Shown: positions 47,495 to 60,737 of the stretch, one piece after another
How positions within the stretch are numbered: the first letter of the stretch is position 1
Layout of the letters: every line of letters starts with the position of its first letter
Source of the DNA: Paracentrotus lividus
Lineage: Eukaryota; Echinodermata; Echinoidea; Camarodonta; Echinidae
Reading direction: 5' to 3'
NCBI GenBank assembly: GCA_940671915.1
Contig: CALNVZ010003433.1
Coordinates: 33,681,673 to 33,745,672, forward strand
DNA length: 64,000 nucleotides
Translations under genes and position numbers: made by a program
The notes under the pieces: generated by a model
Told to the model about the DNA's origin: nothing
Seen by the model: the letters and a program-made list of their open reading frames with translations, nothing else
Databases searched by the model: none

Positions 47495-50400
47495 ATTTGC
47501 ATATGACAGGGGTAACCCTATGCATGCGTTGCGGCAGGTCCCTCACAATATGAGAATAGCAAGCACGGCGTTCAGACCGATCTTTCCTGTTTTAGTCGTC
47601 CTCTTTTTCTCTTCTCAAAATATTATTTCAATAATGTTGGAAGAAATCAATCACAGAGAAGCGCGGAAATACAGTGCGATTTAAGACCAGAAAAGTTTGA
47701 TAGGGGGAATCAAGATCGATTTGCATACGCGAGCCCGACATCTCCGCCAGACTGCAAATCTGTCGTGTGGATCGCTCAGTGTGACGATCTGACCATTTCA
47801 CGAGGCAAATTTATCAGATTAGCTAACTTTTTCTTCTACTTTTATAAAAATTAATGGGGAAAATTCATCACTTTGCCTCTTGACAGACGCGACAGACATA
47901 GGAGTGTGCCATACATGTCTCACAATAGCCCTCATTTACATAATCACGTGGTTTACAGCGCTCGGCATTACCCCTTGTTAAATCGTCTCGTTAACTTCGG
48001 ACGCCATTTTGGAGATATTTCATGCATGAAAAAATGCATCAAATTGCAAATTTGATAATAAAATGATCATAATTACTCGAAAGGCATTGAAATTACGGAC
48101 ATACGTAGCGAAGTATCTCTAGTTAACAAAGCCCGATTGACTTTGGTATCTTATATCGCTTTGTTATTTATTATAAATGGTGACGTCATCATTTTTTAAT
48201 GTTTATCTTTGAAATTCAATATTTGTGGCATCTCGTCAACCGATCGGCACAAATGTGCAACTCACAGAGAAACGAAAATATTTGTGTTTATTTTTACAAA
48301 CGTATGTATCAATCGTAGCAAACATGTTTCATTTATACCTAAATCATGGTATTATGACGTAATTGATTTGCATAAGCGATGACCGAAAGGTCAAGAGAGG
48401 TCATATAATGATATTCATGCCCATATTCGTGTAGTACATGTGTGTAAAATCATCCAAAATATCTTCGACGTCTGTAAAATGCGCACTGGTTTCGAAAAAT
48501 TCAAGGCTAATTATCGTCAAAAGTCAACGTTTACGCGTACTCCATTGTCCTCTTATTCGCATAATTACAAGTGTTAGTTCAAGCACTACCTAATTTGCAT
48601 ATTACACATAGGGTGTCGAATCTAGTACAATTTTCAATAAATGTCTTATTATCATTCTCATTAACTCGTCAGCGGTAAAATTGGTAAATTTTTGCTTTGG
48701 TTTTTCGAAATTGTGATATCGTTTATAGTAGAAAACGACTTATAACTCCTTAGTCAAGCTTATGGCACGTATATAGGGAGATTACGTCATTCTAATTAAG
48801 CTAATTTGCATATGACGTCATTAATAATGTCCCTATTGTATACATGTACGTGTGTATTGTATGATATATCGTCAACCGAGCTCTCTCTACTTGAGGATTT
48901 TTAAGTTTTCTGTTCCATATTTAACGAACTTTTAACAACTCATTAGATTACAAAAATGCCATAAACACACGTAGCGAATTCCAAATGGTGTTTATTATAC
49001 AGTTTCCACTTAACCAAGGCTCATTTGCATATCAAACACACGTGGTGACGATTATGTAATGTATACAGTGCTATACTGCGTGTAATATCGGTTTTCCCCA
49101 GAAAAAACTGCAAAATACCAAATAATTTAATAAATTTCTATCAAATTTTGCTGCAAAAATAAATAGATTTTTACCAAAAAGTGTTGATTGATTTATTTGA
49201 CTTTGAAATTAACCCCACTTTGACCCCTAATTAGGGAGTTAAAATACAAATAGGGTGGCAAATCTCATACAATTTTCAATAAATGTATTAACATCAGTCT
49301 CGTAGACTCGTTATCGGATAATTTTGAGTATTTTTTCGTGTAAATACTTCAAAATTGAAATATTTTGTGAAGTTGAACCAGCTTTCAGTTCCAGAGTCTA
49401 GCTTATGGCACGTATTTAGGGTTATTACGTCATTCTAATTAATCTAATTTGCATATGACGTCATTTATAATATCCTTATTGTATATATGCATGCACGTAT
49501 TGCATCAACTATCGACAATCGAGCCTTCTTTACCTGAGCTTTATAGGTTTTCTGTTTCAAATTAAAGGAACTTTTGAAAACTCATTAGATTAGAAATTGC
49601 CATAAACACACGTAACGACATCCAAATTGTGTTTATTATACAGTTCCCACTTAATCCACGCTCATTTACATATCAATCACATTCGGTGACGATTATGTAA
49701 TGTATACACTGCGATACTACGTGTAATATCGCTTTTACCGAGAAAAACTGCAAAAATACTGAATAATTTGAACGATTTCTCGCAAAAATTCTTCAAAAAT
49801 AACAAAATTTATACCAAAAAGTGTTGATCGACATCTGGTTTCATTGTACTTTTCAATTAACCCAACTTTGACCCCTAATTAGGGGATTAATTAGCATAAA
49901 TTTCGTCATATTGTCAATTTCCTTTGTTTTCTATTGTATCTATATAGCAATCTACGCAGAAAATGATAAATATTGAAGCTGTCTAAAAATAATGAAAACG
50001 TTTTTCAAATTAGACGAAATTTGGTACACATGTGCTTTGATATTCCAATTTGTCAAAAATATGTAAATTATGCCATACACCCATGTAGTATTTAATTTGC
50101 ATATGGGGTGACGTAATCACTTCATAACCATAATACAGCCATATCCAGTGTATATACGCGGTTTTGGTAAAAACAAATGCCGTTCGCAATGAGATAACAG
50201 AAATGAAATAAAAATGGTTTATTTTTCCTCGGCAGTTCTTCGAACTTGATATTGATGATCCAGCCTTAATACAGGGCGACAATATACTTATATTGATATG
50301 ACTTTAATATGACGTCATTTACTCATTTGCATATAAACAATACATCAGTTTCTATTGTTATCCGGCTGGTGTACACTAAGCACGATAAATGAACGTTTTT
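47495..50400. repeat. Diverged ~217 bp tandem array with phased POU octamers and CRE palindromes
   Basis: ATTTGCAT occurs exactly at 47495, 47719, 48366, 48593, 48804, 49023, 49447, 50095 and 50325, all on the plus strand. One-mismatch versions are at 47934, 49664 and 49890. Positions near 48170 and 49235 are degenerate but in phase. Mean spacing is 217.7 bp. Monomers 48611-49252 and 49253-49894 also align end to end as a 642 bp (three-monomer) higher-order unit. TGACGTCA is present at 48181, 48813, 49456 and 50310. No ORF is conserved across the monomers. Confidence 0.9.
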
Positions 50401-53400
50401 CTCCTGAACTTTTAAGTGAACTTGTTTGGACAAAAAGTGAAAAGTAACGAAAGAAAAAAGACGAAGGAATGGAGAAAGACTCGGCGTGCGTTGTGTATTT
50501 GTTAATCCAATGACGGTATGAAACAGAAAGAAACGCGTGTGTCCGGGGCTACTGGCCGTCATGTCCCCGCTGCTAAACGACCCATGGCTTCCCACTATGC
50601 ATCCAAAAAACTTTGTTTCAGGGGCAAAATCGAAACAGAAAACCTCAACTTTCAGCGATCGCCTGTCAAAATTCCGGGCAACAATCGCGAAGAAACTCGG
50701 CCTTCCCACCTGACACACATTGTATACATTTCAATACGCATGACTTGGTAGTCAGGGCTAGGTTGGGTATAGGGGGGACGGGAGGGTGACGATAACCTTT
50801 CCCCGCAGCTTCGGGGGAGGTCTCAGCCAGCGCTCAGCTCCTAACCTAGAGATTAACAGGTGTCACTTCTTGTGGCAAAGTAGTCTGGCTTATTTGGGAT
50901 AGAAAAGGCTTTGTCGATTATATTTCTTTATTCTACTGTCAATCTAAAGGGCATTTTCTCATTAGGGGGTTGGTATGAGGGCTTGGCAGGCATAAACATC
51001 AACGTCATGACGGTTCACTACGGGGTAGCAATCCGAGTGCAATCATAAAACTCGCCGGCAAATATTCACAGAAATCTGATCAGCGCTGAAACTTCAAATT
51101 TATTTTATCAAAGTTTTCAATTTTCATTTTTTCCTAAAATGACATACTGATCCGCATAATGACCTAAACATAATTCTCTCGAACGAAAACCTGAACATTA
51201 TGATGTTCAAGAACAACATACTTATTTTGTAAAGCACAACAAATTCATTATAGGCAGAAAACAGGCAGTGCGTGTAAAAGCTCTTGCTATGTAATAAACT
51301 CAGTGATGTAAACCGGTTAATGATAATCACACGTGAGAAATCATGCTTGATAATCATGTCAATTGAATGTTGTGAATGTAACACGCGTCCTACATCTCCC
51401 TGCAAAATGGGGCGAAGAAGAGTAAAAGGGTTGTAATAAATGGGGCGGCAATCGAGTTTGAAAAGCTACACCTTTAGGTTGACTTCACCGATTATTGTCC
51501 ACGTCAAGAGTGAACGGCAACGACAAAGGGTTCGCATTTACAGTAAGAGCAAACAAAGCATTAATTACAACAAATTGACGCTCTATAGTGCAGTGACGAG
51601 CCTAGATATAAGTTCATTGATAAACGTCGGGCCCAGTTGCTCAGTGGCCGAACTAATCAAGCTATGCGCAGCTCAAGCGAAACACAGCGTTCTGATTTCA
51701 TTTCTTTCGCGTGAAGTATGCTTTACTTTTGTTTCTTTGAACTAAATTTTAACGCTCACCTCGTTGCAAAGAATAGGAAGGGTGCGAAAATTATGAGAAC
51801 CAAAGAATAGGATATGGACGGCCTAAATAACGCTCAACCCCGACCGAGTAGCATTTATCTCTCACAGTTGGGCCCTCTTATGAAAAGGGGCCACGCTATA
51901 CGTGTAATTAGCCGAGGACAGAGAAAGTTCTTTTAATCCCCCATCTCTTTTTCGCACTCACTCGCTTCCTTTGAATAAACACAACTCTCTGTGATTTTTA
52001 TATACTTGACTTTGTATTTGATATTTCAATACCCCTTTAGCTGAGGACACCTTGTCTCTTTTTTATTCTTCAACATCGAGTTCACAATTTCTCTATCGTT
52101 ATATCTCTCTTTAAAAAAATATCATTTATAGTATGTTAATTGTCTCAAAGGTGTTATTATTACTCGTCTTCACTTGATGTGCTGTAATAATGTGTATACC
52201 TATTATAGACCGAAGCGGGGGGGGGGGCAACAAATAAGGGATAGAAGCGGTTATGAATATGTAAAGGGGAAATAAACAATGACATCATCAATGACGCCTT
52301 TTACTCCATCATGATTATTGTATGTTTCCCTCCAGTTTTAAGATCCAAATCAGGTTATGAAATATGTCAACATTCGTGTTTACATTATTCAATGTACAAC
52401 TACTTATTTGTTGTAATTTTATACCATGTAACAAATGGAATTAATTTTAAGTCTAACTAATACCTGATTATTTTTCCAAGCCAAATTAATGTCATTTTTT
52501 ATTAGACAACATAATAAGATGGAAATCTAATTGAATTTATTTCGGTCAATATATGGTGGTTTATACGTAGGAATATTTTGTTTAAAAAACTCAATTTTTG
52601 TCAGAAATCCCAGTACCAAAGAGGGCAAGAGCATATAGCTGGAAATTATAATATACAAAACAAGGGGCCAAAATGGGATGACGGTTGTAAATGCATGTCG
52701 GCAAAATGAAAATAACTCAAAATTTGAAAATTAAGTGTTATAAACATTTGTTTCGTCGAGGCCTTATACCGCATCCTATACCTATGATAAAATAGATTTT
52801 TCTTAATTTTTTAAAGACCCAAATCAGGTTTATGAAAAATACTGTTTGCCAACACCGTGACTGCACCGGTTTTTATAATATTCGGCGTTCGCTACTCGCT
52901 CCCTTCATTTACACACAGAGAACAATACACTCGTATACTGTACGCACATCTCCGCACATTCAGTGAACGGCGAACAGTACATCTGCCGCGAGAGGGCGTA
53001 AATGATTTCAAAGAGCGGGGGTGTATAAATTTAGGATTGTGTCTTTGTGGTCGTGAGGCTTTCGACTCTCAAATGCGGCATACAGCGCACGCGTGTTAAA
53101 ATAACACAATGTATCTGCGGTTGCTAAAGAACATATTGGATGAAGGATAGAAATTATTTGACATATTTGCTATTAATACAGTCATTTGAATGATGGATGG
53201 AGTTTGTTGTCTATCTCATTCTTCTTGCTATAATGTTGCATTATGTTTTATATAAACATTTCGTTTGTTATTTTTCTACATTTTATTAAAGAATGTATAT
53301 TTTGATATAAATTTGTCATTATTTTATTGTATATAATTGTACATTAAAACAAAAAATAAAACAAAGTTTACATATGCCTGAAATAATCTTTCTAAAGGTT

Positions 53401-54936
53401 TGATTGTCGAATAGTTTCTTTCTTTTCTAACGCCTCTACACTACAGTCTGCGATAGTTTTAAGCGTCTAGCAAGCAGTATGGGGATCAAATGAATAAAAA
53501 TATGTGCTATTCTCAATAATTTTGCTTTGACTTTTCATTTACAAGATATGTAAAATTTGAAATATCCACAATCTTCTACTTAATTTTTTTTCCACTTCAC
53601 TTTCACTTAAGTTTTTTACGCATCCATTAAAAACATATTTAAACTAACACTAAAAAAAAGAAATATATATATACATTCAATACATTGCTATGTCATTTAT
53701 CTCTATGATCCATGTAAATTGGTTTGAATCGGTTAATTTATGAAAAGAAGGATTTACAAAGAAATAGATTTTGTCCGTTGGCATCTCTCTCTCTCTCCAC
53801 TTAAATTTAACTGTCTTCCAATCCACTCCATATATATTTTTGTTGTATCAAATTACATTGTATTATAGTGTATTGGAAGAGTCAAAGAAAAAAATGTGTG
53901 CCTTATGATAAAAATGTATAATCACCCAAAGTATATACTCTTAAATAAAACTTGAATTCAAAACTAATACATTTTCATTTTGTAAAATGATGAAAAAAAA
54001 AATTTAAAAAAATGAGGAGACATACCTCTAATTTGACACAGCGCTGTTGTCCCATTTTGAAAAGACGATGGTTTTAATTCGGTGATGACCTTCCTTGGAC
54101 GATCGCTAGTGAGAAAACGTTTATTTTTTCCTTTGATAAAAAAAACCGAAATGATCGTCTTTTGCCTATTCACACTTTGACTCCTGTCGAAGCTTGCTTC
54201 CCAGATGAAATATATAGGAATATATCACGTTCATCAAGTCTTAAGATGCGGAGATGATGATGTTTCCTTTATCCTTTCGACAGACAGAAGTAAACGTTAA
54301 TGTTTAAGCTGCTTTCCTAGTCTCATTAAGAAATTAAGGTAAGCCAGAGTTGAATGGTTTGATAACAGAAAATGAAATTTCAGTCAAAATAAGAATTTGC
54401 TAGTTGATGAAATAAGCTTTTCGATGAAGGAATGTAAAATGTCTAAGATTATTCCGATGATTTTTGAGGAGTGAAGGATGAGGGTGCATCTCCTCATCGC
54501 CAATCTGATAAAGTACCTCATGAAAGCAAAACCAACCCCCTTATATAATCCCAACACTGCTTTGTGACTGGAATGGGGGAACACTCATCGACCAATTAGA
54601 GAGAGTGTTTTTATCTCTGTCATACTTTCATGACAGAAGGCGTAATTCCTCCCCTCGCATCTATCGACCGAACCTTTCTCTCTCTATCTGTCTCTTTCTC
54701 TCTATCCTCCTTTCCCTTTCTTCCAATGATCTGTCCTACGTTCAATGAAACGTACTTTGTACATTGACCCGAACGTAGATGGCGCTCTACAAAATTGTCA
54801 AATGAGGTAAATGAACTTGTATAATTATCATCAATGCGGTGGTCAAAACACGTCGTAAGTGCAACTCTAAATGACATTAGAGAATACAGGAGGGATATAT
54901 AAAGAGACATAGGAATCCCACCAAGTTCATGCAACA
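50401..54936. other. Non-coding stretch, partly unique and partly AT-rich
   Basis: 50500-52000 is unique, CpG-containing sequence with a T-box-like 'aggtgtcac' near 50858. 52000-54900 is AT-rich. No gene is recognised. A G homopolymer lies at about 52218-52228. Confidence 0.45.
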
Positions 54937-55427
54937 TTAAAGGGAAATTCCACCCTGAATTTAATTTGGTTTTAAAGAAATTACAGGAGAAAGTATCAGT
55001 GAAGGTTCGAGGAAATCCGTCAAAAGATAACAAACTTCAGAATTTTAAAATTAGGTTTGTGACGTCACTTGCGAGACGTCTCTCTCTCTCTCTGTCTCTT
55101 GTCGTTGCTTTCCCCATGTATATTTATTATCTTCAAAATTTTCTTCGGAGTTTCTTCAGAATGATATTTATCATTTAACCTGCATAATTATCATATTCAT
55201 TATGAGACGCATATTTAAACACACCTTGTATAAGAATAGATTTTATTACTTCATCAGAAACCATGAAAAATGCAATTCATGGAATTTACAATATGTAAGA
55301 GAGTAGCCCACAAGTGACGTTACAAACTTAAAATCTAAATATTCGTACCTTTATTGGATTATTGTCAAATATTCACATCATATGTTTTATCATCAAACGT
55401 AAATTCGGGATGGATTTTTCCCTTTAA
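54937..55427. mobile_element. 491 bp TTAA-ended TIR element
   Basis: The left end ttaaagggaaattccaccct and the right end matching 'gggatggatttttccctttaa' are inverted repeats, with TTAA on both outer edges as in piggyBac-type insertions. The inner inverted pair 'aggtttgtgacgtcacttg' against 'caagtgacgttacaaact' extends the foldback. The sequence between is AT-rich. No transposase is present. Confidence 0.8.
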
Positions 55428-57895
55428 TAATATACATGTAATAAATACGGAGGTGCTAAATATTAATTAATTAATTAATACCAAATTAATTTGTTCATCA
55501 AGATAACTCAGTTGAGTATAACACGATATATTTCGTTAAAAATACACGATCACTAATTCAGAAGATAACGTTCAAAGCACTGTACGTGCCACAGAATTGT
55601 GTTATTTGACCATTAATGTGGTATTTCTGATTATGTTTAGTAGGAGGTAAAAGTAATTTATTTCAGGGTTTCTGTTGATTTCACGCCCTAAAGTGTACCA
55701 CCCTGAAAAAGAAACCGTTAAGTTTTTGTTGGCTAGTTCTATGTAAACAAACCATGATCACCAATTATCCAATTCCATTGATATCTTTGAACAACGTACT
55801 AAATCGCATACAAGAAGGGGACGCTTTGAACACTTTATCGAGACACAAGTAGGCCTAAATACACCCCAAATCCCACTCTTGCAGGGGATTATCCCAAATT
55901 ATCATCATTGACAGCTTCAGGTCATGCTGGTGGAGACAAGAGCACACGAGAACAGCTTAGGATAAAAAGCGCACAAAGCTATTAGCACATGAAGAAACTT
56001 TCAAATATCCCTTTTCACCTTGACGATAATCCAGTCGAAAGCGGGTTACAATCGGGCAACCCCCTGGGTGCGCTTTTGTGAACGGGTAATGATTTTTAGC
56101 AGTTATTTTGCCCCTTTTTCGTCTTCGACATCATTATGTAAGAATTGATTTGACAAACATCAACACTTTCAGAGACTTTTGTCCATTTTCGGCCACGGTT
56201 TTGTCCACTTCTGATTCTTGAAGGATAATAGGTTATTTTGGATGCCACCTTCTTTCTTCAGTGACGTTTGTGATGTTCGCGTGCCACGCGCCTCATCACA
56301 AAAATTGACACCTTCATTTGTTAAACATCACAAAAGCTCTAAAGGGAAAAGAATCCTTTGAAAAGAGATACCAATTACGAGAAGACCTAGCGGGTTTTGC
56401 ATTGTGTCTCTGAGAACGCAGTTGGTGTCCTTTTCTCTGAACGGGACGGGGCAAGGGGAGGGGTGGTGGTGATGGAAGTAAAATCTACTTTTACCAAAAC
56501 AATTAAGAACGTTCGAAATTCGAAGAGAAGAAGAAATTAACAAGCATGATCGTAACTTGCGAATATATTATTGATGGTTATAGGCCTTATGTATTGGTGG
56601 CAGTTTTTAATGGTAAATTATTTTGTATAAAAAATGGTAATTACATAATGGTATAGTCAAGAAATGAAACCCAACACATGCTTCCATAGATCCATAGATA
56701 TTATGGGTAATTTCATTGTTGTAATATTTATGTATCTTTAATATGAACGTGCTCGCGTGCACAATCCTTACAAATCAATCATTACAAACTAATCCAATAT
56801 CATTGCATTAATCAACCATTAATATTTCAAAACCCGCTAAATTCGATGTCAAAATATGATTGATCTCTCCTCAAAAATACTAATCGAGAAGATAATGTTT
56901 GTGGTTGTCTGCCGACTTATCATGAATTTTGGAGCCACTTATATTCTTATTCAATACTTATTGTCTAATATATGATTTTCAAGGGTGTTTAATATCGTAC
57001 ATTCTGCCATAGTCAGACCTTTAAAAATGAAAAATTGAAAAACTACACATAGTTGTTTTACAAATTAATTTTTTATATCAAAAAGCAAATATATTATGGA
57101 TACACAAACCAATTGCAAATTCTCATACTAAACTTATATTGCGAACTTAAAACCCTTATTTAGGCTTATGTTACAATTGACTCTGCAATCATGATTCACT
57201 CTCCCTTTAACAATGGTGATATAGAGGATTTTAAAAGCAACGGTAGGCTACTGCTTGTATCGTGTCTACTCAGTAATTTCTTGTATTCAAACCGCCAAAG
57301 ACTCACATATCGTCTTAAAGATTGAAATATTAAGATTTTCTTTGTTCTACAAACTAATGTGGCATGAAAAGTATTAATCTATTCTGAATATTTTTATGAG
57401 ATACCCTATACAATAATTGGTTTCGCGTGCCAAATCATCACGAAGTCATGAATCACGACTAATTATAAAAAGGAAAAAAAATTGTAAAACCTTTATTATA
57501 TGGCAGAAAATAATGATAAAGGTCGTTATGGTGTGGTCAACCTCAATAATTATCATGAAGCAAATTCATCAAAATGTGACAGAAATGGAAAGAAATATGA
57601 ATATTACATTCTACGAAAGGATGATTATTACGTCATTAATTATTAAAGGCATACGATAAGGTTTAACACATAGGCCAAATTGTCATTTGGGTGGGAAATA
57701 TTTCATTCATGCCTCTGAAGCGACCGAGTCCGGTTCGAGGTAGGTTTTAAGATAAAGTAACTCGGTCATGCTGTTGGTGTTTCCTTTTCCCTTTTAAAGG
57801 GCGGCGGGGGGGGGGGGGGTGCTTTAAGGCTTATTTATTTTGAAATACGTGTACAAACACACAAAAAGTGGGAATTAATAAATTTACTATTTTTT
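55428..57895. other. AT-rich non-coding stretch
   Basis: Contains (TTAA)n at about 55464-55480 and a G homopolymer at about 57808-57820. No gene seen. Confidence 0.45.
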
Positions 57896-58160
57896 CTCGC
57901 ATTTTCAGCCCCGACGTTCAGTTCAGCCTCCCCCACTTAAAAAAAAAAAAAAAAAATGCTCCGCAGTCCCAGTTTTATTGTTGTTGTGATCGTTTTGTGT
58001 TCTTATTTTTCTTTTTTCTTAAAATTAACAATTTTTTTTTTCTTGTATTTTCAGCCCCGACGTTCTGTTCAACCTCCTCCAATTTACAAAATGGTCCGCA
58101 GTCCCAGTTTTGTGTTGTTGTGATCGTTTTGTTTTCTTACTCTTCTTTTTCCCTTCGTGT
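57896..58160. repeat. Tandem duplication, 146 bp period
   Basis: 'attttcagccccgacgttc' begins at 57901 and 58047, followed in both copies by 'cagtcccagtttt' and 'gttgtgatcgtttt'. The copies differ by an A homopolymer (57938-57955) in the first. The 124 aa frame is a translation of this repeat. Confidence 0.88.
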
Positions 58161-58232
58161 ACTACTTCCTTTTAATCATCATCATTACCATCATGATAAT
58201 CATCATCATCATTTTGGGGGTAAATTAGAGCA

Positions 58233-58483
58233 TACACTGTAAAAAAATAAAAAAATAAAAATAAAATTGTTGTAAATTTCTCCCTTAAGAATTGATGAAA
58301 GAGAAGGAAAAATATCATCAGAGTTTTAATACGTATTTGGTTAAAACGGAACAAATGTGTTACTCCTGATGTATAGTTTGTATTTCTCACGTAATTATTT
58401 GCAGGAGAAACTTACAACAATTTTTATGGTTACTCTGCTGACAGCAGATTTGCTGTACAAATACATAATTTTTTTACAGTGTA
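58233..58483. mobile_element. 251 bp TA-flanked MITE, CACTGTAAAAA ends
   Basis: tacactgtaaaaaaat at left and attttttttacagtgta at right. Inside, 'attgttgtaaatttctcc' pairs with 'ggagaaacttacaacaat'. The outer TA fits a TA target duplication. The CACTGT terminus is shared with the element at 18408-19035. Confidence 0.82.
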
Positions 58484-58585
58484 GTTTGTAACAATTTGTG
58501 TATCGCACTCTTAATAAAATAAAACATTTTTTTTTGTATATAATTTGTGCATCTAAGCTCTTTTGAAATAATATATGTTCTTTTA

Positions 58586-58632
58586 GAAATGTATCATTCC
58601 GTTTTTTAAATGTATCATTCCGTTTTTTAAAT
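58586..58632. repeat. Short direct repeat, two copies
   Basis: 'aaatgtatcattccgttttt' twice, head to tail, at about 58588 and 58609. Confidence 0.9.
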
Positions 58633-59362
58633 GGTATCAAGTCTTATAATAAGCCATGATAAGGACAACGACAATATCCAATTCACACGTGTATTTTTGT
58701 ATTGGATCCCCTCTCACTCTCTGGCACTCTCACTATTCCTTCGAAAAGTGTTATTACCTATATTTAATTACTTAGTCTGTGGATGTATGACGATCTTTCC
58801 CCCTCTGAAAATATAAGTGGCGGCTAAGCCGAAAAAAGACGCCTTACTAATTAGCTATAAGTTACGGGGCAAATGCAAGGTTATATACCACGCATCTAAG
58901 ATACTATTCGTTATGACAAGGCTTTTGTGACTGAAAATTTAATCCTGTGAGCGCTAATCGTCTCTATTTCTAATTTCTTTCTAGGAGGTTGTAATTCTAG
59001 CCATCAAAGCTTGAGTTCGACAGCGCACGCATTTGCAACGACCTGCATGGGAAAGATAAACAGAGAATAGGCAATATCTAATGTCGATCGTGCTTAGAAA
59101 GGGACAGGAAAAACGAAGAACAAAACATGCCCGGCGTATCGACTTAAAATCTGCCACTAGATGTTGCCGAGTGGGTGACGTTTTCATGCCTCCGTTAGCC
59201 TATGTGGACTCAAAGACGATGCGGGAAGATCGGGGCATTTGGTCGTTGTGCTCTCGCTAACATCATGACTATGAAATAGTACCCGACTTCCATTCAATGG
59301 GTGTCATCCGCGGGCGCTTTCCGTGACCTTCGATGACGCGCGGGGTCAAGAACAACATTGCG
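58633..59362. other. Non-coding stretch
   Basis: GC-richer from about 59200. No coding gene recognised. Confidence 0.4.
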
Positions 59363-59448
59363 GACACGGGAGCGCGAGGAGTCGAACCTTTCGCGCTACG
59401 GGCGACAGAACTTGAAATCAATAACCCACTCGATTACAGCACCGTGAC
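59363..59448 (-). tRNA. Possible tRNA-like gene or pseudogene (type II, Leu-like)
   Basis: On the minus strand an 86 nt segment has 7 bp acceptor arms GTCACGG / CCGTGTC (one mismatch), an A-box-like stretch ending CGAGTGG, the trinucleotide CAA in a Leu-like 'tttcaagttct' context, a long variable region and a B-box-like GGTTCGACTCC. The anticodon and T stems pair poorly. A diverged pseudogene or SINE head is as likely as an active tRNA. Confidence 0.35.
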
Positions 59449-60506
59449 ATGATCGTTGTTTAAATGGATACTAGTATGCTGTGCATGGACACATTTTCAC
59501 ACCACAGAATTTAGGGAAAGAGCTCTAAACTTTGTGAGGGGCAGGAGGGGTTTCCGCGCGTCAGACAACGAAATAACAGCAAGCGCAATTTCCGGTGCGC
59601 ATCTGTTTCGGACGAATCTGTCTCCCTCCTTCTGTCGGGTGACTGGCCGGCTAGTAGATGTCCATTGGTCCGTTTTGCTTTCAGGCAGTCGCTTCAGGCC
59701 CTAATATATAGCTCATATTCGTGTGAAGTGAAACGTGTGTCAATCTTTTATCCCCGTTGTTAATAATGATAAAAGAATGACCATTAGTCGAAAAAAAAAA
59801 AAAAAAAAAACGTCTTCAGATCGAGCTGCAGGAGTTAATTGGAGAATGGGAACGGGAAATGACTTCATAATCGTATATAAGAGATGTAGGATACGCGATT
59901 GAGATGAAAGAGGGGCAATACGAACCAGCAGCCCTGTATAGCATAAACACCTCATCTTAAGTCCTCAACGACTCAACCTGTCCTGTTTCCCGCCCCAGAA
60001 TGCATCATTTAAGGAGTGTTGCTTTATGATACAGCCAACTTGAATGATGACATATTTCTTTGCTACTTAATTTATACCGCTAAAAATTATGTTACCATTG
60101 TAACAAAACAAGTACCTAATTCCATGTTCTTAAAACATTTTAATTCCCATAATAAACCAAATTGTAGGCCAACTTATACTTAAAAATACCATGTATTGTC
60201 AAGATTTATGTCAAAGGGAACTTTAAAATATATTGAAAAGCAAAAGAAATGCGCTGAATATTTATTTGATTGGTACCTTACTTCAATCTCAAAACGGAAA
60301 AAAAAAAAAAAAATGATAATAAGTTCGATCAAAAGACAAACAAAACGAAACGTTAACCATTCAAAACGTAACATTGTCATGTGATTGAACAAATTCAATC
60401 TAATTTTAGTTTGGAAATATATTGAAAATTTCATATAATATATTCACTTTTCAATCCATTGCAGAAGGAAAAATGTTAAATCTCACAAAAGATTGACTCT
60501 TCAGTC
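59449..60506. other. Non-coding stretch with A homopolymers
   Basis: A runs at about 59791-59810 and 60300-60313. No gene recognised. Confidence 0.4.
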
Positions 60507-60737
60507 TAATGCTGCAGTCACTTACGTATAGTTACGTTTTTGTTGTTTTAATCTTATTTCATCTTTTATTCTATTATTTCTTATGTATTTCTTTGTTTTA
60601 CTGGATAAACGAAACTATCATTATTTCCAATGCTGACTATGACGGGAAGGCATTAGTGGGGATCCGCAGAAAAGAAAATTAATTTTGGACGCAACCGGAC
60701 GTAACTATACGTAACTGTCTGTGTGACTGTATCATTA
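60507..60737. mobile_element. 231 bp foldback MITE, TAATG..CAGTCAC ends
   Basis: The left end 'taatgctgcagtcac' with 'ttacgtatagttacgt' is the reverse complement of the right end 'acgtaactatacgtaa' with 'gtgactgtatcatta'. The right arm has a short extra segment. Non-coding. Confidence 0.75.

Noticed and set aside
52857-53099. 80-codon ORF in a GC-richer patch
   Set aside because: No recognisable motif and no splice-bounded context.
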